A DNA stretch of 64,000 nucleotides from Pelagicoccus sp. SDUM812002 (GTDB taxonomy: Bacteria > Verrucomicrobiota > Verrucomicrobiia > Opitutales > Opitutaceae). The stretch spans positions 496,001 to 560,000 of the forward strand of contig NZ_JARXHX010000001.1 in the NCBI RefSeq assembly GCF_031127835.1, in the 5' to 3' direction. Of the stretch, positions 38,065 through 47,599 are shown one piece after another (within the stretch, counting starts at the first letter, position 1; the number at the start of each line of letters is the position of its first letter). The notes beneath the pieces are model-generated. The model ran no database searches, was not told the DNA's origin, and saw only the letters and a list, made by a program, of their open reading frames with translations. Made by a program: the position numbers and the translations under genes.

Positions 38065-38895
38065 CTACAACCGCTCCCCGCAATTGCGGCAGTACTTCGC
38101 GGCAAACTTATGCCCTGTCTCTCCGCAATTCTGGCAGAGACGATCGTTCTTTTCGCTCGTCGTCGCCATCGTCAGCTCCGCTGTCACGATCCCCGTAGGC
38201 ACCGCGATCACCCCATAACCCGTGATCATGATGAACGAAGCAAACATCTGTCCTAGCGGAGTCTGCGGCGATATGTCGCCATAACCGACCGTAGTCAGCG
38301 TAACGATCGCCCAATACACGCTCTTGGGAATACTGGTAAATCCATTCTCGGGCCCCTCGATCAAATACATGATCGAGCCCAGGATCAGAACCAGGGTGAC
38401 GACCGCCATCACGAACACTATGATTTTCCGCGCGCTTGCCCTTACCGCAGCGTAAAGCTGGTTCGCTTCCCCCACAAACTGGACCATCTTCAGAACACGG
38501 AAGATCCGCAAAACGCGCAGAGCTCGGAAAAGCATCAAGTAGTGAGCACCAGGGAAGATGAGATCAACATAAGTGGGCAAGATCGATAATAAGTCGACGA
38601 TACCAAAAAAACTGAAAACATAGCGTAACGGCTTTTTCGATACATAGATCCGAACAAAATACTCGAGCGTAAAAAGTCCCGTAAACACCCACTCCATACC
38701 GTATAGTAAATGCCCGTGATCCTGGCGGATCGACTCCACGCTCGCCAGCATCACGGTAACGACGCTCGTGATGATTGCCAAAATAAGCAACACGTCGAAG
38801 AGCTTCTCTGCAGGGCGGGACGAATGAAAGATGATCAAGCGACAGCTTTCGCGAAATTTCGACCAATGGGCAGGCGTTTCCTCGGTTTCCGACAT
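38065..38895 (-). CDS. voltage-gated-type potassium channel with C-terminal zinc ribbon
   Basis: ATG 38893-38895 gives 276 residues; a TTG 26 codons upstream is possible. Six membrane segments are arranged as in Kv channels: S1-S3, an S4 with regularly spaced Arg ([19 protein letters not shown]), S5, the pore loop with the K+ selectivity filter [12 protein letters not shown], and S6 ([20 protein letters not shown]). The C terminus holds two CxxC knuckles ([20 protein letters not shown]), a zinc-ribbon-like module not usual on such channels; it might sense metal or redox state or serve assembly. Selective K+ passage in the inner membrane is expected. It is convergent with holB. Confidence 0.9.
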   Translation of the reverse strand: MSETEETPAHWSKFRESCRLIIFHSSRPAEKLFDVLLILAIITSVVTVMLASVESIRQDHGHLLYGMEWVFTGLFTLEYFVRIYVSKKPLRYVFSFFGIVDLLSILPTYVDLIFPGAHYLMLFRALRVLRIFRVLKMVQFVGEANQLYAAVRASARKIIVFVMAVVTLVLILGSIMYLIEGPENGFTSIPKSVYWAIVTLTTVGYGDISPQTPLGQMFASFIMITGYGVIAVPTGIVTAELTMATTSEKNDRLCQNCGETGHKFAAKYCRNCGERL

Positions 38896-39149
38896 AAGCG
38901 CATGCAAAGGGGTTTTCCGACCGGCGACAAACCTTGTTTCGCCGAGTAATTTCTTACTCGCTGTATTAGACAATCCAATTCCCTCCGCGGAACATCCTCC
39001 ACCCCTTGCTGAATCTCCAAAAACAGGTAGCTTGTAGATGCATCAGGCGATGCCGCGACTTCCCCGAATTCTAATTTATCGGGAATGACGTCCCCGAAGG
39101 TTCAGGACAGCCGTGAAGCGAAAACTCGAACACTAGAAAGTGGGTCCCT

Positions 39150-40442
39150 ATGTTTGGCAAAAAGAGAGTAGAAACACTGGTGGTTGGAGCCGGCCCATGC
39201 GGCATGCTAGCGGCCTTGGTTTTGGCCGATGGAGGCGAAGATGTCATGATCGTCGACTCCGCTCCGCGAACCTGCACTAATAGCAACGCGACCATCCTGC
39301 ACCCTGAAACCCTTGTCACCCTTCAGCGACTCGGCATCGCTGATCGCGTCATCGCAGCGGGGTACGCGATTCATCAACTGTCGATCTATGACGATCTTTG
39401 CCACCGCCAGTCAGTCCACCTTAACCTGCATCCGCATGGTTTCCCTTTCGCCTTGAGCATTCCCCAATCAGAGCTCGAAGCCATCCTCGAAGACGAGCTC
39501 ACCCAATCAGGTGTGCACGTTCTCTGGAACCATCGGGTATCCGAATACGAGCCAGACGGCAGTTCCCTCCACATCACAGCCGACCGCTACTCAGACCGAG
39601 GTACGGGATACGCTATATCACACATGGAACGTGTCATTGTTAAGTCGATACACTTACAGGCAAAAACCTTAATCGCAGCCGATGGCTACAACTCTATCTT
39701 AAGGCGGGTAGCAGGACGCGACATTCAAAAGCTTGGCGAAGACCAGTACTTCGTGTCCTTCGAGTTCGAGACAGATCGCGACCCTAGCCACACCTGTTTT
39801 CTGAGCGTTAGCAAGGGACTTACCACCGCTCAGCAACCCCTTGAAAATGGCATCGCTCGGTTACAGTTCCAATACAAAGGGCTCACCCTTCCATCTCGAA
39901 ACCGCGAAAAGGAACGCGCCTTCTTCCAAGACAAGGCGGAGCTTCCGGACTACCTCGACGAAACTCACTTCAACCAACTCGTCAAAGAACGCGTGCCCTG
40001 GAATATCGGATACGTCAGCAAACTTCGATACCGCGCGGCTGTGCCGTACGAAAAGCGATACCTCAAGACGCCTCGTTCGGGAAACGTGTTTTTCCTAGGT
40101 GACTCCGCCAGATCATTTTCTCCGTTGGGGAGCCTCAGCCTAAATCTTGGCATTCAAGAAGCCGAACAAGTTGCCCAGGTTATCCTGCAAACCGAGGAGG
40201 ACGAACCCCGTATCCGTCATCAAAGACTAGACGAGCTCGGAAACCAAATGGTCAGCAACTGGAAGAGACTCGCAAACTTGGCAGGGGTCACCATACCCGG
40301 TGACTCGACCGACCCCTGGGTCGCCAAAAACCGGGTCCGCATCCTGAGATCCCTTCCCGCGACCTCGGAGACACTCCAGGAACTCGCCCGCCAACTACAC
40401 ATCTCGATCGAACTGCCTAAGAGGCACCCAGCGCTCGTCTAA
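39150..40442 (+). CDS. FAD-dependent monooxygenase (PHBH/UbiH-like)
   Basis: A 430-residue flavoprotein with the N-terminal dinucleotide-binding GxGxxG (VVGAGPCGMLAALVLADGG; residues 13-18) ending in acidic MIVDSA (Asp36), and the family's second FAD motif FFLGDSARSFSPLGSLSLNL near residue 315. Members hydroxylate aromatic or isoprenoid compounds with NAD(P)H and O2. The substrate is not evident. The usual GDAAH-type motif reads GDSAR here, a mild departure. It stands between the divergent K+ channel and a Pcm-like methyltransferase on the same strand. Confidence 0.88.
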   Translation: MFGKKRVETLVVGAGPCGMLAALVLADGGEDVMIVDSAPRTCTNSNATILHPETLVTLQRLGIADRVIAAGYAIHQLSIYDDLCHRQSVHLNLHPHGFPFALSIPQSELEAILEDELTQSGVHVLWNHRVSEYEPDGSSLHITADRYSDRGTGYAISHMERVIVKSIHLQAKTLIAADGYNSILRRVAGRDIQKLGEDQYFVSFEFETDRDPSHTCFLSVSKGLTTAQQPLENGIARLQFQYKGLTLPSRNREKERAFFQDKAELPDYLDETHFNQLVKERVPWNIGYVSKLRYRAAVPYEKRYLKTPRSGNVFFLGDSARSFSPLGSLSLNLGIQEAEQVAQVILQTEEDEPRIRHQRLDELGNQMVSNWKRLANLAGVTIPGDSTDPWVAKNRVRILRSLPATSETLQELARQLHISIELPKRHPALV

Positions 40443-40534
40443 CACACCAGCCAGGAAGCGGCATTGTGTTGCGATAAAGCGTTCTGAGGACATTTTTTGT
40501 CGCCACGCAACAGCTGCTTCCTAGCGTCGACTCC

Positions 40535-41713
40535 GTGAACGAACTCACCGAGCAAGAAGCCCAACTCGTAGCGGAACACCAAGCTAACCTGCTTTTTGAA
40601 ACGGAACGTTTCTTTGAAAACGGCCGCATTCCTAAACCGATCCGCCGGGCATTCCTCAAAACACCACGCCACCTCTTCGCGCCTCGCTTCTACTCTTCGC
40701 AAAACCGACAGTGGATTGAATTGGAAGCCACAGCCATCCGCCCGCATATAGCCGAACTCTATTCGGACCACCCACTCGGCATATATCGCGACCAGAACGG
40801 CCGCTCACTATCAACCATTTCCCAACCGTCCCTCGTCCTCTACATGCTCGCCCTACTGGAATTAGAGCAAGGTCATCAAGTTTTCGAACTCGGCGGAGGC
40901 AGCGGTTGGAACGCCGCCCTCATGGCTCGTCTCGTTGGAGACATCGGCTCCGTCACCAGCATCGAAATCATCGAGGACCTAGTCGAAAACGCCCAAAACG
41001 CGCTATCCAAGCTAGGGATGAGGCAGGTATTTTTCACGGCTGGCGATGCTAGCCTCGGCAGTCCGAACGGCGAGAAGTTTGACCGCGGCGTCTTCACTGC
41101 AAGCGCCTGGGAGTTGCCGGCCTGCTTTTTCGAACAGATCAAGGACGGCGGTCTGCTCCTTTTCGTGCTAAAAGCACAACCAAACTACGATCTTCTCTGC
41201 CAGCTTAAGAAGTCCGATGATGACGTATTCTCGAGTCAACTACACTTCACTTGCAGCTTCGTGCCAGTGACCGGTTCCTGCAAATTACCAGAACTCCAAG
41301 CAACCAGCGTAGCCCAAATGGGACTCGACCTAGTGTCCGAACTTACTTGGGAGGACATCAAAATTCCGGACGCAGCTATACCTAACTTCATCGAATTCGT
41401 TAAGCTCGTCTTTGACTGTCAGGCAACCTACCTTCTACCCAGGCACGGCCTAGACTTTGACGAAGAATTCTGGGGCATCCATAATCCTGAACAAGACAGT
41501 GCGATCCTTTTCAACGAGGATAGAGTTCAAGCGTACGGACAAGACCATTGCCTGGTACAGCTGCGGCGAGCTGCCAAACGTTGGCAAAAAGCGGGTTCGC
41601 CAGAGCGAGAAGACCTGAAGCTATCCATCCATAGATCGGCCTCCGGACTCGAAACGAGCAACGACCAGTGGCTCGTGCAGCGCGGCGAAACCGCGCTCCT
41701 ATGGAGCTTGTGA
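40535..41713 (+). CDS. protein-L-isoaspartate methyltransferase-like protein with long C-terminal extension
   Basis: A 392-residue protein starting at GTG 40535. The Pcm-type core has the family's pre-motif STISQPSLVLYMLALLE and the SAM site HQVFELGGGSGWNAALMARL (motif I), then VTSIEIIEDLVENAQNAL (motif II). Classical Pcm proteins repair isoaspartyl residues and have about 210 residues; this one has some 170 extra C-terminal residues of unknown fold. The acceptor could therefore be different. It is 93 bases after the FAD monooxygenase. Confidence 0.78.
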   Translation: MNELTEQEAQLVAEHQANLLFETERFFENGRIPKPIRRAFLKTPRHLFAPRFYSSQNRQWIELEATAIRPHIAELYSDHPLGIYRDQNGRSLSTISQPSLVLYMLALLELEQGHQVFELGGGSGWNAALMARLVGDIGSVTSIEIIEDLVENAQNALSKLGMRQVFFTAGDASLGSPNGEKFDRGVFTASAWELPACFFEQIKDGGLLLFVLKAQPNYDLLCQLKKSDDDVFSSQLHFTCSFVPVTGSCKLPELQATSVAQMGLDLVSELTWEDIKIPDAAIPNFIEFVKLVFDCQATYLLPRHGLDFDEEFWGIHNPEQDSAILFNEDRVQAYGQDHCLVQLRRAAKRWQKAGSPEREDLKLSIHRSASGLETSNDQWLVQRGETALLWSL

Positions 41714-41781
41714 AAGTAGAGGGGGATTTTCAGCTTCTTCGGCCCCCAGCCGTCGAAAACCCGCAATAGACAATTCTGGAG

Positions 41782-41801
41782 GGACGGGTTCCACCCCGTC
41801 C
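41782..41801. repeat. extragenic palindrome (GGACGGG hairpin)
   Basis: GGACGGG (41782-41788) pairs with CCCGTCC (41795-41801) around a six-base loop in the gap between the Pcm-like gene and the helicase gene. No T run follows. It looks like an interspersed extragenic palindrome or a weak RNA hairpin. Confidence 0.45.
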
Positions 41802-41920
41802 GCCCCTGCCGCTGCTGAACGACAACCCAAAACGGCGCCTTTAGAAGAGAACCGAGCCATCGCCATCTGAAACTTCTCCCTTCACAAAAGCCACATCGCC
41901 CCTCACGCTGCGCGCCTTCT

Positions 41921-44482
41921 ATGACCTTTCCGCTCGCGCCAGCAACCGAAACCCAAGACCCAGATGCCCTTCTGGAGCGATTTCTCGACTACACGGTACA
42001 AAAAGGTATCGAACTCTACCCTGCCCAAGAGGAAGCCATCCTCGAAATTTTCGCCGGCAAGCATGTTATTCTCAATACTCCCACCGGATCGGGTAAATCC
42101 CTCGTGGCCGCAGCCATGCACTTCTACTCGGCATCCTTGGGTAGACGCTCCGTCTACACCTGTCCAATCAAGGCCCTGGTAAACGAAAAGTTCCTCGCTC
42201 TCTGCCGCGACTTCGGACCTGACAACGTGGGCATGATGACTGGCGACGCCTCGGTCAATCGAGACGCACCCATCCTCTGCTGCACGGCTGAGATCCTTTC
42301 CAACATCGCACTCCGCGACGGAGAAAAGGCACGCGTGCATGACGTCATCATGGACGAGTTCCACTATTACTCTGACCACGAGCGTGGCGTCGCTTGGCAA
42401 GTCCCACTGCTCACCCTACCGCATTCCAAATTCCTCCTTATCTCGGCTACACTGGGCGAGACCTCTTTTTTCGCCCGCGGCCTCGAAGACCTTACCGGAG
42501 TCGATTGCGTCACTGTATCCAGCAACCAACGACCCGTTCCCCTCGAGTTCAGCTACCTCGAGATACCCATGATCGAAGCGTTGGACAAACTCAGAGAGCA
42601 AAACAAGCTCCCTTGCTACATCGTACACTTCACCCAACGAGCCGCTTCTGACACCGCCCAGAACCTTCTCAGCTACAACGCGTGCACGAAAGAGGAGAAA
42701 GCCTCTATTAAAGAGGAGCTCAAAGGGGTCGAATTCACCAGCCCTTTCGGCAAAGAGATCAAAAAGTGCCTTCTCAATGGCGTCGGCCTCCACCACGCGG
42801 GACTGCTTCCTAAATACCGAGTGCTCGTCGAAAAGTTCGCTCAAAAAGGGTTACTTAAATTCATCTGCGGCACCGACACCCTTGGCGTCGGTGTAAATGT
42901 CCCCATCCGCACCGTTCTCTTCACCCAGCTATGCAAGTACGGCGGACGCAAGACCTCTATCCTTTCCGCTCGCGACTTTCATCAGATTTCCGGAAGAGCT
43001 GGACGCAAAGGGTATGACGATCATGGATACGTGGTCTCCCTTGCTCCCGAGCACGTCATCGAAAATAAGCGGGCCGAGATCAGAGCCGGGACCGACGCCA
43101 AGAAAAAGAAAAAGCTGGTCAAGAAAAAGCCGCCTGCCAAGGGGTACGTGCAATGGGACGAGGAAACATACACCAAGCTGCAAAGCGCTCCCGCCGAGCC
43201 GCTCGAATCTCGGTTTCAAGTTTCTCACGGCATGCTCCTCAATGTGCTCAGCCGCGAGGGCGACGGCTGCCGAGCGATGCGAAATTTGATAAACGATAGC
43301 CACAACCTTCCCGGCACCAAGCCCGTCCTTCGCCGCAAGGCCTTTCAGCTCTTCCGTGCCCTAGTCGAACGCGAGATCATCGAGATCGCGCCATCCGGCA
43401 GCACTGGTCAGAAGCTTACGGTTAACGTCGAACTGCAGGACGACTTCTCCCTCAATCAAACCCTTTCGCTCTACTGCATCGATACCCTTGCCTTGCTTGA
43501 CGAAAATGCCCCTGACTACGCGCTCAAACTCCTCAGCTTGGCCGAGTCCATTCTCGAAAATCCCGATGCTATTTTACGCAAGCAACTCGACAAGCTGAAG
43601 ACCGAAAAGATGGCCGAAATGAAGGCCGATGGAATCGAATACGATGAACGTATCGAGAAATTGGAGGCAATGGAATATCCCAAGCCTGAAGCCGATTTCA
43701 TTTACGAAACCTTTAACGAATTCGCCCGCAAGCACCCTTGGGTCGGCTCCGAAAACATCAAGCCCAAGTCCATCGCTCGCGAAATGTTCGAACGCTACAG
43801 CAGCTTCTCGGACTACATCAACCTCTACGGCCTGCAACGAGCCGAGGGCCTCGTCTTGCGCCACATCACAAACGTCTATCGCGTCCTCGCCCACACCATT
43901 CCGGAAGGATTTCGCGATGACCAGGTCGATGAAATGATCATCTATTTCGAGCACTTACTTCGTCACGTCGACTCCAGCCTCATCGACGAATGGGAGCTCA
44001 TGCGCAACCCCGACTACCAAGCGAGTACTCTTGACGCCGATTCCCTTCCAGATACCGACCGCGCCACCGACATCACCCGCGACCGCCCCGCATTTACCCG
44101 CCTCGTACGCAACGAACTCTTCAACTTTATCAGTCTGCTCGCCTCTGGCCAATACCCTGAGCTCACTGAGAGCTACGATCTCTCTCCCTTGTTCAGCGAG
44201 ACACACGACGAAACACCTAAATGGATGGACGTCGAACTGGAAAACCGCATGGAATCGTTCTACGAAACCAGATCTTGGATACGTCTCGATCCTGGGGCCC
44301 GCAACAAAGAGCATACCCACATCACGCTCTCCGACGACCGTCAAAGCTGGACCGTCGAACAAATGCTTATTGATTCCGAGGAATTGAACGACTGGGCCCT
44401 CACCATCGATGTCGATATTCCCGCTTCCAAGGAGGCGGAAAAAGTCGTCTTCAAACTCGTTAGCCTGAAGCCCATGTCGTAG
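41921..44482 (+). CDS. Ski2-like DEAD/DEAH-box helicase
   Basis: An 853-residue superfamily-2 helicase. Motif I is NTPTGSGKS (52-60), motif Ia region [10 protein letters not shown], motif II DEFH (145-148), motif III LISAT (173-177), and motif [17 protein letters not shown] near residue 358. The C-terminal 450 residues, beginning with a Lys-rich linker ([18 protein letters not shown]), match the helical extension typical of HelY/Ski2-like bacterial helicases (DUF3516-type). It should unwind RNA or DNA with ATP; the cellular target is not known. The next gene is 75 bases downstream. Confidence 0.9.
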   Translation: MTFPLAPATETQDPDALLERFLDYTVQKGIELYPAQEEAILEIFAGKHVILNTPTGSGKSLVAAAMHFYSASLGRRSVYTCPIKALVNEKFLALCRDFGPDNVGMMTGDASVNRDAPILCCTAEILSNIALRDGEKARVHDVIMDEFHYYSDHERGVAWQVPLLTLPHSKFLLISATLGETSFFARGLEDLTGVDCVTVSSNQRPVPLEFSYLEIPMIEALDKLREQNKLPCYIVHFTQRAASDTAQNLLSYNACTKEEKASIKEELKGVEFTSPFGKEIKKCLLNGVGLHHAGLLPKYRVLVEKFAQKGLLKFICGTDTLGVGVNVPIRTVLFTQLCKYGGRKTSILSARDFHQISGRAGRKGYDDHGYVVSLAPEHVIENKRAEIRAGTDAKKKKKLVKKKPPAKGYVQWDEETYTKLQSAPAEPLESRFQVSHGMLLNVLSREGDGCRAMRNLINDSHNLPGTKPVLRRKAFQLFRALVEREIIEIAPSGSTGQKLTVNVELQDDFSLNQTLSLYCIDTLALLDENAPDYALKLLSLAESILENPDAILRKQLDKLKTEKMAEMKADGIEYDERIEKLEAMEYPKPEADFIYETFNEFARKHPWVGSENIKPKSIAREMFERYSSFSDYINLYGLQRAEGLVLRHITNVYRVLAHTIPEGFRDDQVDEMIIYFEHLLRHVDSSLIDEWELMRNPDYQASTLDADSLPDTDRATDITRDRPAFTRLVRNELFNFISLLASGQYPELTESYDLSPLFSETHDETPKWMDVELENRMESFYETRSWIRLDPGARNKEHTHITLSDDRQSWTVEQMLIDSEELNDWALTIDVDIPASKEAEKVVFKLVSLKPMS

Positions 44483-44514
44483 GTCGCCGTAGCGCGTTCC
44501 TCCACTCCGCGACC
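44482..44514. repeat. extragenic palindrome after the helicase gene
   Basis: GGTCGC (44482-44487) is complementary to GCGACC (44509-44514) across a 21-base loop; the first base is the last base of the helicase stop codon. No T run, so not a clear terminator; similar in style to the hairpins at 37044 and 41782. Confidence 0.35.
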
Positions 44515-44557
44515 GCCTTGCAGGATCCCTTTCTACCGATACAACCACATATTCTCA

Positions 44558-45043
44558 ATGCTCCCCGCTCTCTCCTACACCTCTCTTGACGAATTCGACG
44601 ACGACTACCTCGAAGCCCTCATTGAAGAAGCCGCCGAGCTCTCCCTCGAACACCGATGGTGGAACCAAGCTTTCGCGCTCAAAGCCGATACGCAAAACGC
44701 TAGTCTCCTGACCGGCAGCAATAAACTCATGCACCGCTATCTCACCAACGCGGACGGCACCACTCGCAAGATCGACTACCGGGACGACGTACTCATGGGA
44801 GCCGTGGATACCCTGACTCTTCTCGAGATGCTAACGCTCCTGAGCAAGGAGCACGAATTCGCCTGGCAAGTTTCCATTCCCTCAGAGCCACGTCCAAAGG
44901 CAGTCGGTCGCATCATCGACGGCGAAATCGAACCTCGCCTCTTCGAACTGATAATGCCAGAGGTCGAGGCCCTAGAGATCTCGGAATCCGAACTCGAAGA
45001 CGAAACCTTACATCAAAAGCTGCGGGACAAGTATGGTCTCTAG
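44558..45043 (+). CDS. conserved-looking acidic protein of unknown function
   Basis: A 161-residue soluble protein, strongly acidic (TSLDEFDDDYLEALIEEAAE near the start). No signal peptide, membrane helix or metal motif. Helical N terminus, a middle with MHRYLTNADGTTRKIDYRDD, and an acidic C terminus. It lies between the Ski2-like helicase and a methyltransferase gene, on the same strand with short gaps, so it may be co-transcribed with them. Not recognised. Confidence 0.65.
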   Translation: MLPALSYTSLDEFDDDYLEALIEEAAELSLEHRWWNQAFALKADTQNASLLTGSNKLMHRYLTNADGTTRKIDYRDDVLMGAVDTLTLLEMLTLLSKEHEFAWQVSIPSEPRPKAVGRIIDGEIEPRLFELIMPEVEALEISESELEDETLHQKLRDKYGL

Positions 45044-45072
45044 AAATCCCAGCAAACAAACGTAAATCTTGA

Positions 45073-45837
45073 ATGCCTGACTCGCCCGACCCGATACGCT
45101 CTCCAGAGATGAACCGCGAACTCTGGGAAAATGTGTCCGGCGATTACAGTAGACGAGTGCTCAGCGTCTTCGAAAACGACAAAAAGGGAAAGGTCGCTAA
45201 GTGCATCAAAGCCTTTGCGGAAACCCACCCTCAGGCGAGCGCGGCGGACCTCGGTTGCGGCATCGGCCAATTCACCCCCACCCTCGCTCGTAGTTTCGAG
45301 ACAGTCGTCGCCTGCGATCTCTCCGCTGGCGGAGTTCAAGCCACCCGGAGGCATTGTTCTGATTTTTCAAACGTAGAATTCCTGCGTCTCGACCTCAGCG
45401 AAGATCCCATGCCATTCGCGCCCGTCGACTTCGCGCTTTGCGTAAACGTATTGATAATGCCAATACTCGACGAACGCCTTCGAGCGTGGCGATGCGTCAC
45501 CAATCAAGTTTCCAGCGGCGGCAGCCTTTTGCTCGTCGTGCCTTCTTTGGAATCCATCCAGATGGACTTGATACAACGCGTCGACGGATACATCGATCTA
45601 GGCCACAGTTGCGAGGAAGCCTTGCGAGCAGGGCAATCTTCTCGGGCCACCGCTTCCGACCTACAGCAAGGAATTCACCGGCTCGACGGCCTGCCAACCA
45701 AACACTACTTCGCTGCGGAGCTCGAATATCTGCTCGAATCCCATGAGTTCGACATCGAGGAGATGCAAAAGATCGAGTATAAAAGTTCCCAACACGTCGA
45801 CTCTTGGGACTGGCTAGTTCGAGCAGTACGACGATGA
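45073..45837 (+). CDS. class I SAM-dependent methyltransferase
   Basis: A 254-residue methyltransferase. SAM motif I is AADLGCGIGQFTPTLAR, the acidic strand-2 end is VVACDLSAGGVQ, and motif IV region is FALCVNVLIMPIL. The final third (SSQHVDSWDWLVRAVRR) is not recognised. Small-molecule methylation is the usual role; the substrate is unknown. It follows the acidic protein by 29 bases and is convergent with the next gene. Confidence 0.82.
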   Translation: MPDSPDPIRSPEMNRELWENVSGDYSRRVLSVFENDKKGKVAKCIKAFAETHPQASAADLGCGIGQFTPTLARSFETVVACDLSAGGVQATRRHCSDFSNVEFLRLDLSEDPMPFAPVDFALCVNVLIMPILDERLRAWRCVTNQVSSGGSLLLVVPSLESIQMDLIQRVDGYIDLGHSCEEALRAGQSSRATASDLQQGIHRLDGLPTKHYFAAELEYLLESHEFDIEEMQKIEYKSSQHVDSWDWLVRAVRR

Positions 45838-45854
45838 GCGTTCACAAGACCGAC

Positions 45855-47507
45855 TCAAAATAGCGATTTCAGCTTTGCCATAACCGAGTAGCGGCGGGAC
45901 AAAATCGCACGTGGCTGATTCGGCATCCGCTCCACAAAGAAAAAGTCCAAGATCATCTTGGTGTCCTCAACCTTTGCTCCGAGCTGCAACAGCTCAGCCC
46001 TGAATTTCGACTCGGCGAGGCCGCTTTTCGGTAAATGCCCAGGCTTAACCTCGATCACGGCACCCGGACGTGTCCCCGCCTTCGTTTCCAAGGATACAAG
46101 TTTCGTTGCAGTCACGTTTTCATGACGAGCAAATATCGGTTCGCAGCTCGATGGTACAAACAAACCGAAGGATGACCTCACGATATCGTCAGATCGGCTA
46201 CATACCCGCACTGTTCCTTTCTCATCACATGTTGCGAAGTATCCAGTATCTACCGACATTTCATAGCCAGCTGCTCTTCCACAAAGGTTTCCACTCAAAT
46301 GAAGGATTCCTAGCTTCCCTGCTGTCACGGACGAATCCGCTGAGTCCGAACGGGAACCAATTTTGACGATCTTCGCTTCGATCCCAGGCAAGAAATCCCC
46401 AGACTCATACCCGCGTTCAAGTCCAGATACTTTGCAATCTGAAGCCTCCCACTTACGCACAGCGGCAACTGGAGCTTCCAGCACGCTAAGTAGGGTGAAA
46501 ACATCAGCATTCGGGAAGGCCGACTTCAATCTCCCAAGCAAAGCCTCGTCCAAGTTTTCGTCTGTCTCCAAAAATAAACGACGGACCGACAAACAACGAT
46601 TGGATCTAGCTTCTAACGAATCCAGATGACGTCTCCACCAGGCGATATCACCGCGCAATCTGGAAACAGCCACGTCTTCGATAGCCTCCACAAGCACGGC
46701 CTCTGGATCCTTACTTTCGAAACCGAAACCAGCTTCCGGAAATACTGTACAAACCCCAAGACTCGAAGCCAGAACACTCGTCAGGCAATCACTACTCAGT
46801 TCCGTATCTGCTTCTCCGATACACAAGTGCTTCTCATATCCCTCGAGCATTCGACAAAGCTGCTCGGGGCCAAAGCGTGCCATCCGGACCTTCCCACCCG
46901 TATCTTCGCCCAATACACTGATTCCCGAATGCACGAAATCTCTGGCACCTCTTTTCCCTTGGCTTGATTTCACGCCACTAGCGAGCCTCAGCAGCGGACT
47001 CTGAATCTCAAGGATCTCGCAGTCGGCTCCAAACAGTTCGCGGGCTCGGTTCACCACAGCGCCTGAAACAATTGCCTTCTCTGGACAAAATTTCTCCCGC
47101 GTATCATCAAGCGACACGCCCTCCGCAGCCAAAACCACTTCAGCCCCAATCCGAAGCAGGGCATGTGTTGCCGCCACCATCGCCAAGCCAGTAGGAAGCC
47201 AAACGAGCACTCGGTCCTCGGTGCCGATACCCAAACCACGCAGACGCTTAGACCAAGCGTCGATCTCGGATTTGAGGTCTGAAAAGGTTAGCGAAAGATA
47301 ACGTGCTGATTCTCCCCCTTTAGTTCTCGGATCTTTAAGGTAAATCGCTGGCTCAGACTCGCGCGACTCCGCTACCGCTTCAAAACGTGACAGCAAGTCC
47401 CACTCGGAGCGAATACCAAAGAGCCCGCTTCCATCAGTGCTCCGAAACGGGAAAGTCTTAGCTTCCAAGTTTTTTGAATCTATCAGACTATTTCCAAATC
47501 GCATCAC
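45855..47507 (-). CDS. degenerate adenylate-forming (ANL superfamily) enzyme-like protein
   Basis: A 550-residue protein with the N-terminal layout of AMP-forming synthetases: LTFSDLKSEIDAWSKRLRGL then LGIGTEDRVLVWLPTGLAMV, and a C-terminal LHLSGNLCGRAAGYEMSVDT followed by GYFATCDEKGTVRVCSRSDD, which has the spacing of the A7/A8 region (Y-TGD ... GR-D). The P-loop motif (TSGSTGxPKG) is not present; the corresponding stretch reads SVLGEDTGGKVRMARF, so it looks worn. The region is like OleC-type ligases in outline. Loss of adenylation and a binding or structural role is possible. It is divergent from the lipase gene, with no other lipid-synthesis gene nearby. Confidence 0.6.
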   Translation of the reverse strand: MMRFGNSLIDSKNLEAKTFPFRSTDGSGLFGIRSEWDLLSRFEAVAESRESEPAIYLKDPRTKGGESARYLSLTFSDLKSEIDAWSKRLRGLGIGTEDRVLVWLPTGLAMVAATHALLRIGAEVVLAAEGVSLDDTREKFCPEKAIVSGAVVNRARELFGADCEILEIQSPLLRLASGVKSSQGKRGARDFVHSGISVLGEDTGGKVRMARFGPEQLCRMLEGYEKHLCIGEADTELSSDCLTSVLASSLGVCTVFPEAGFGFESKDPEAVLVEAIEDVAVSRLRGDIAWWRRHLDSLEARSNRCLSVRRLFLETDENLDEALLGRLKSAFPNADVFTLLSVLEAPVAAVRKWEASDCKVSGLERGYESGDFLPGIEAKIVKIGSRSDSADSSVTAGKLGILHLSGNLCGRAAGYEMSVDTGYFATCDEKGTVRVCSRSDDIVRSSFGLFVPSSCEPIFARHENVTATKLVSLETKAGTRPGAVIEVKPGHLPKSGLAESKFRAELLQLGAKVEDTKMILDFFFVERMPNQPRAILSRRYSVMAKLKSLF

Positions 47508-47599
47508 AGTTTAATTCGCTTCACCCGTTGCAATAGATGCGCCATCTACTCATTTTATTCCGTACCGCCACCGTGTCCGTCCTTCTGCCCATTACGCCG

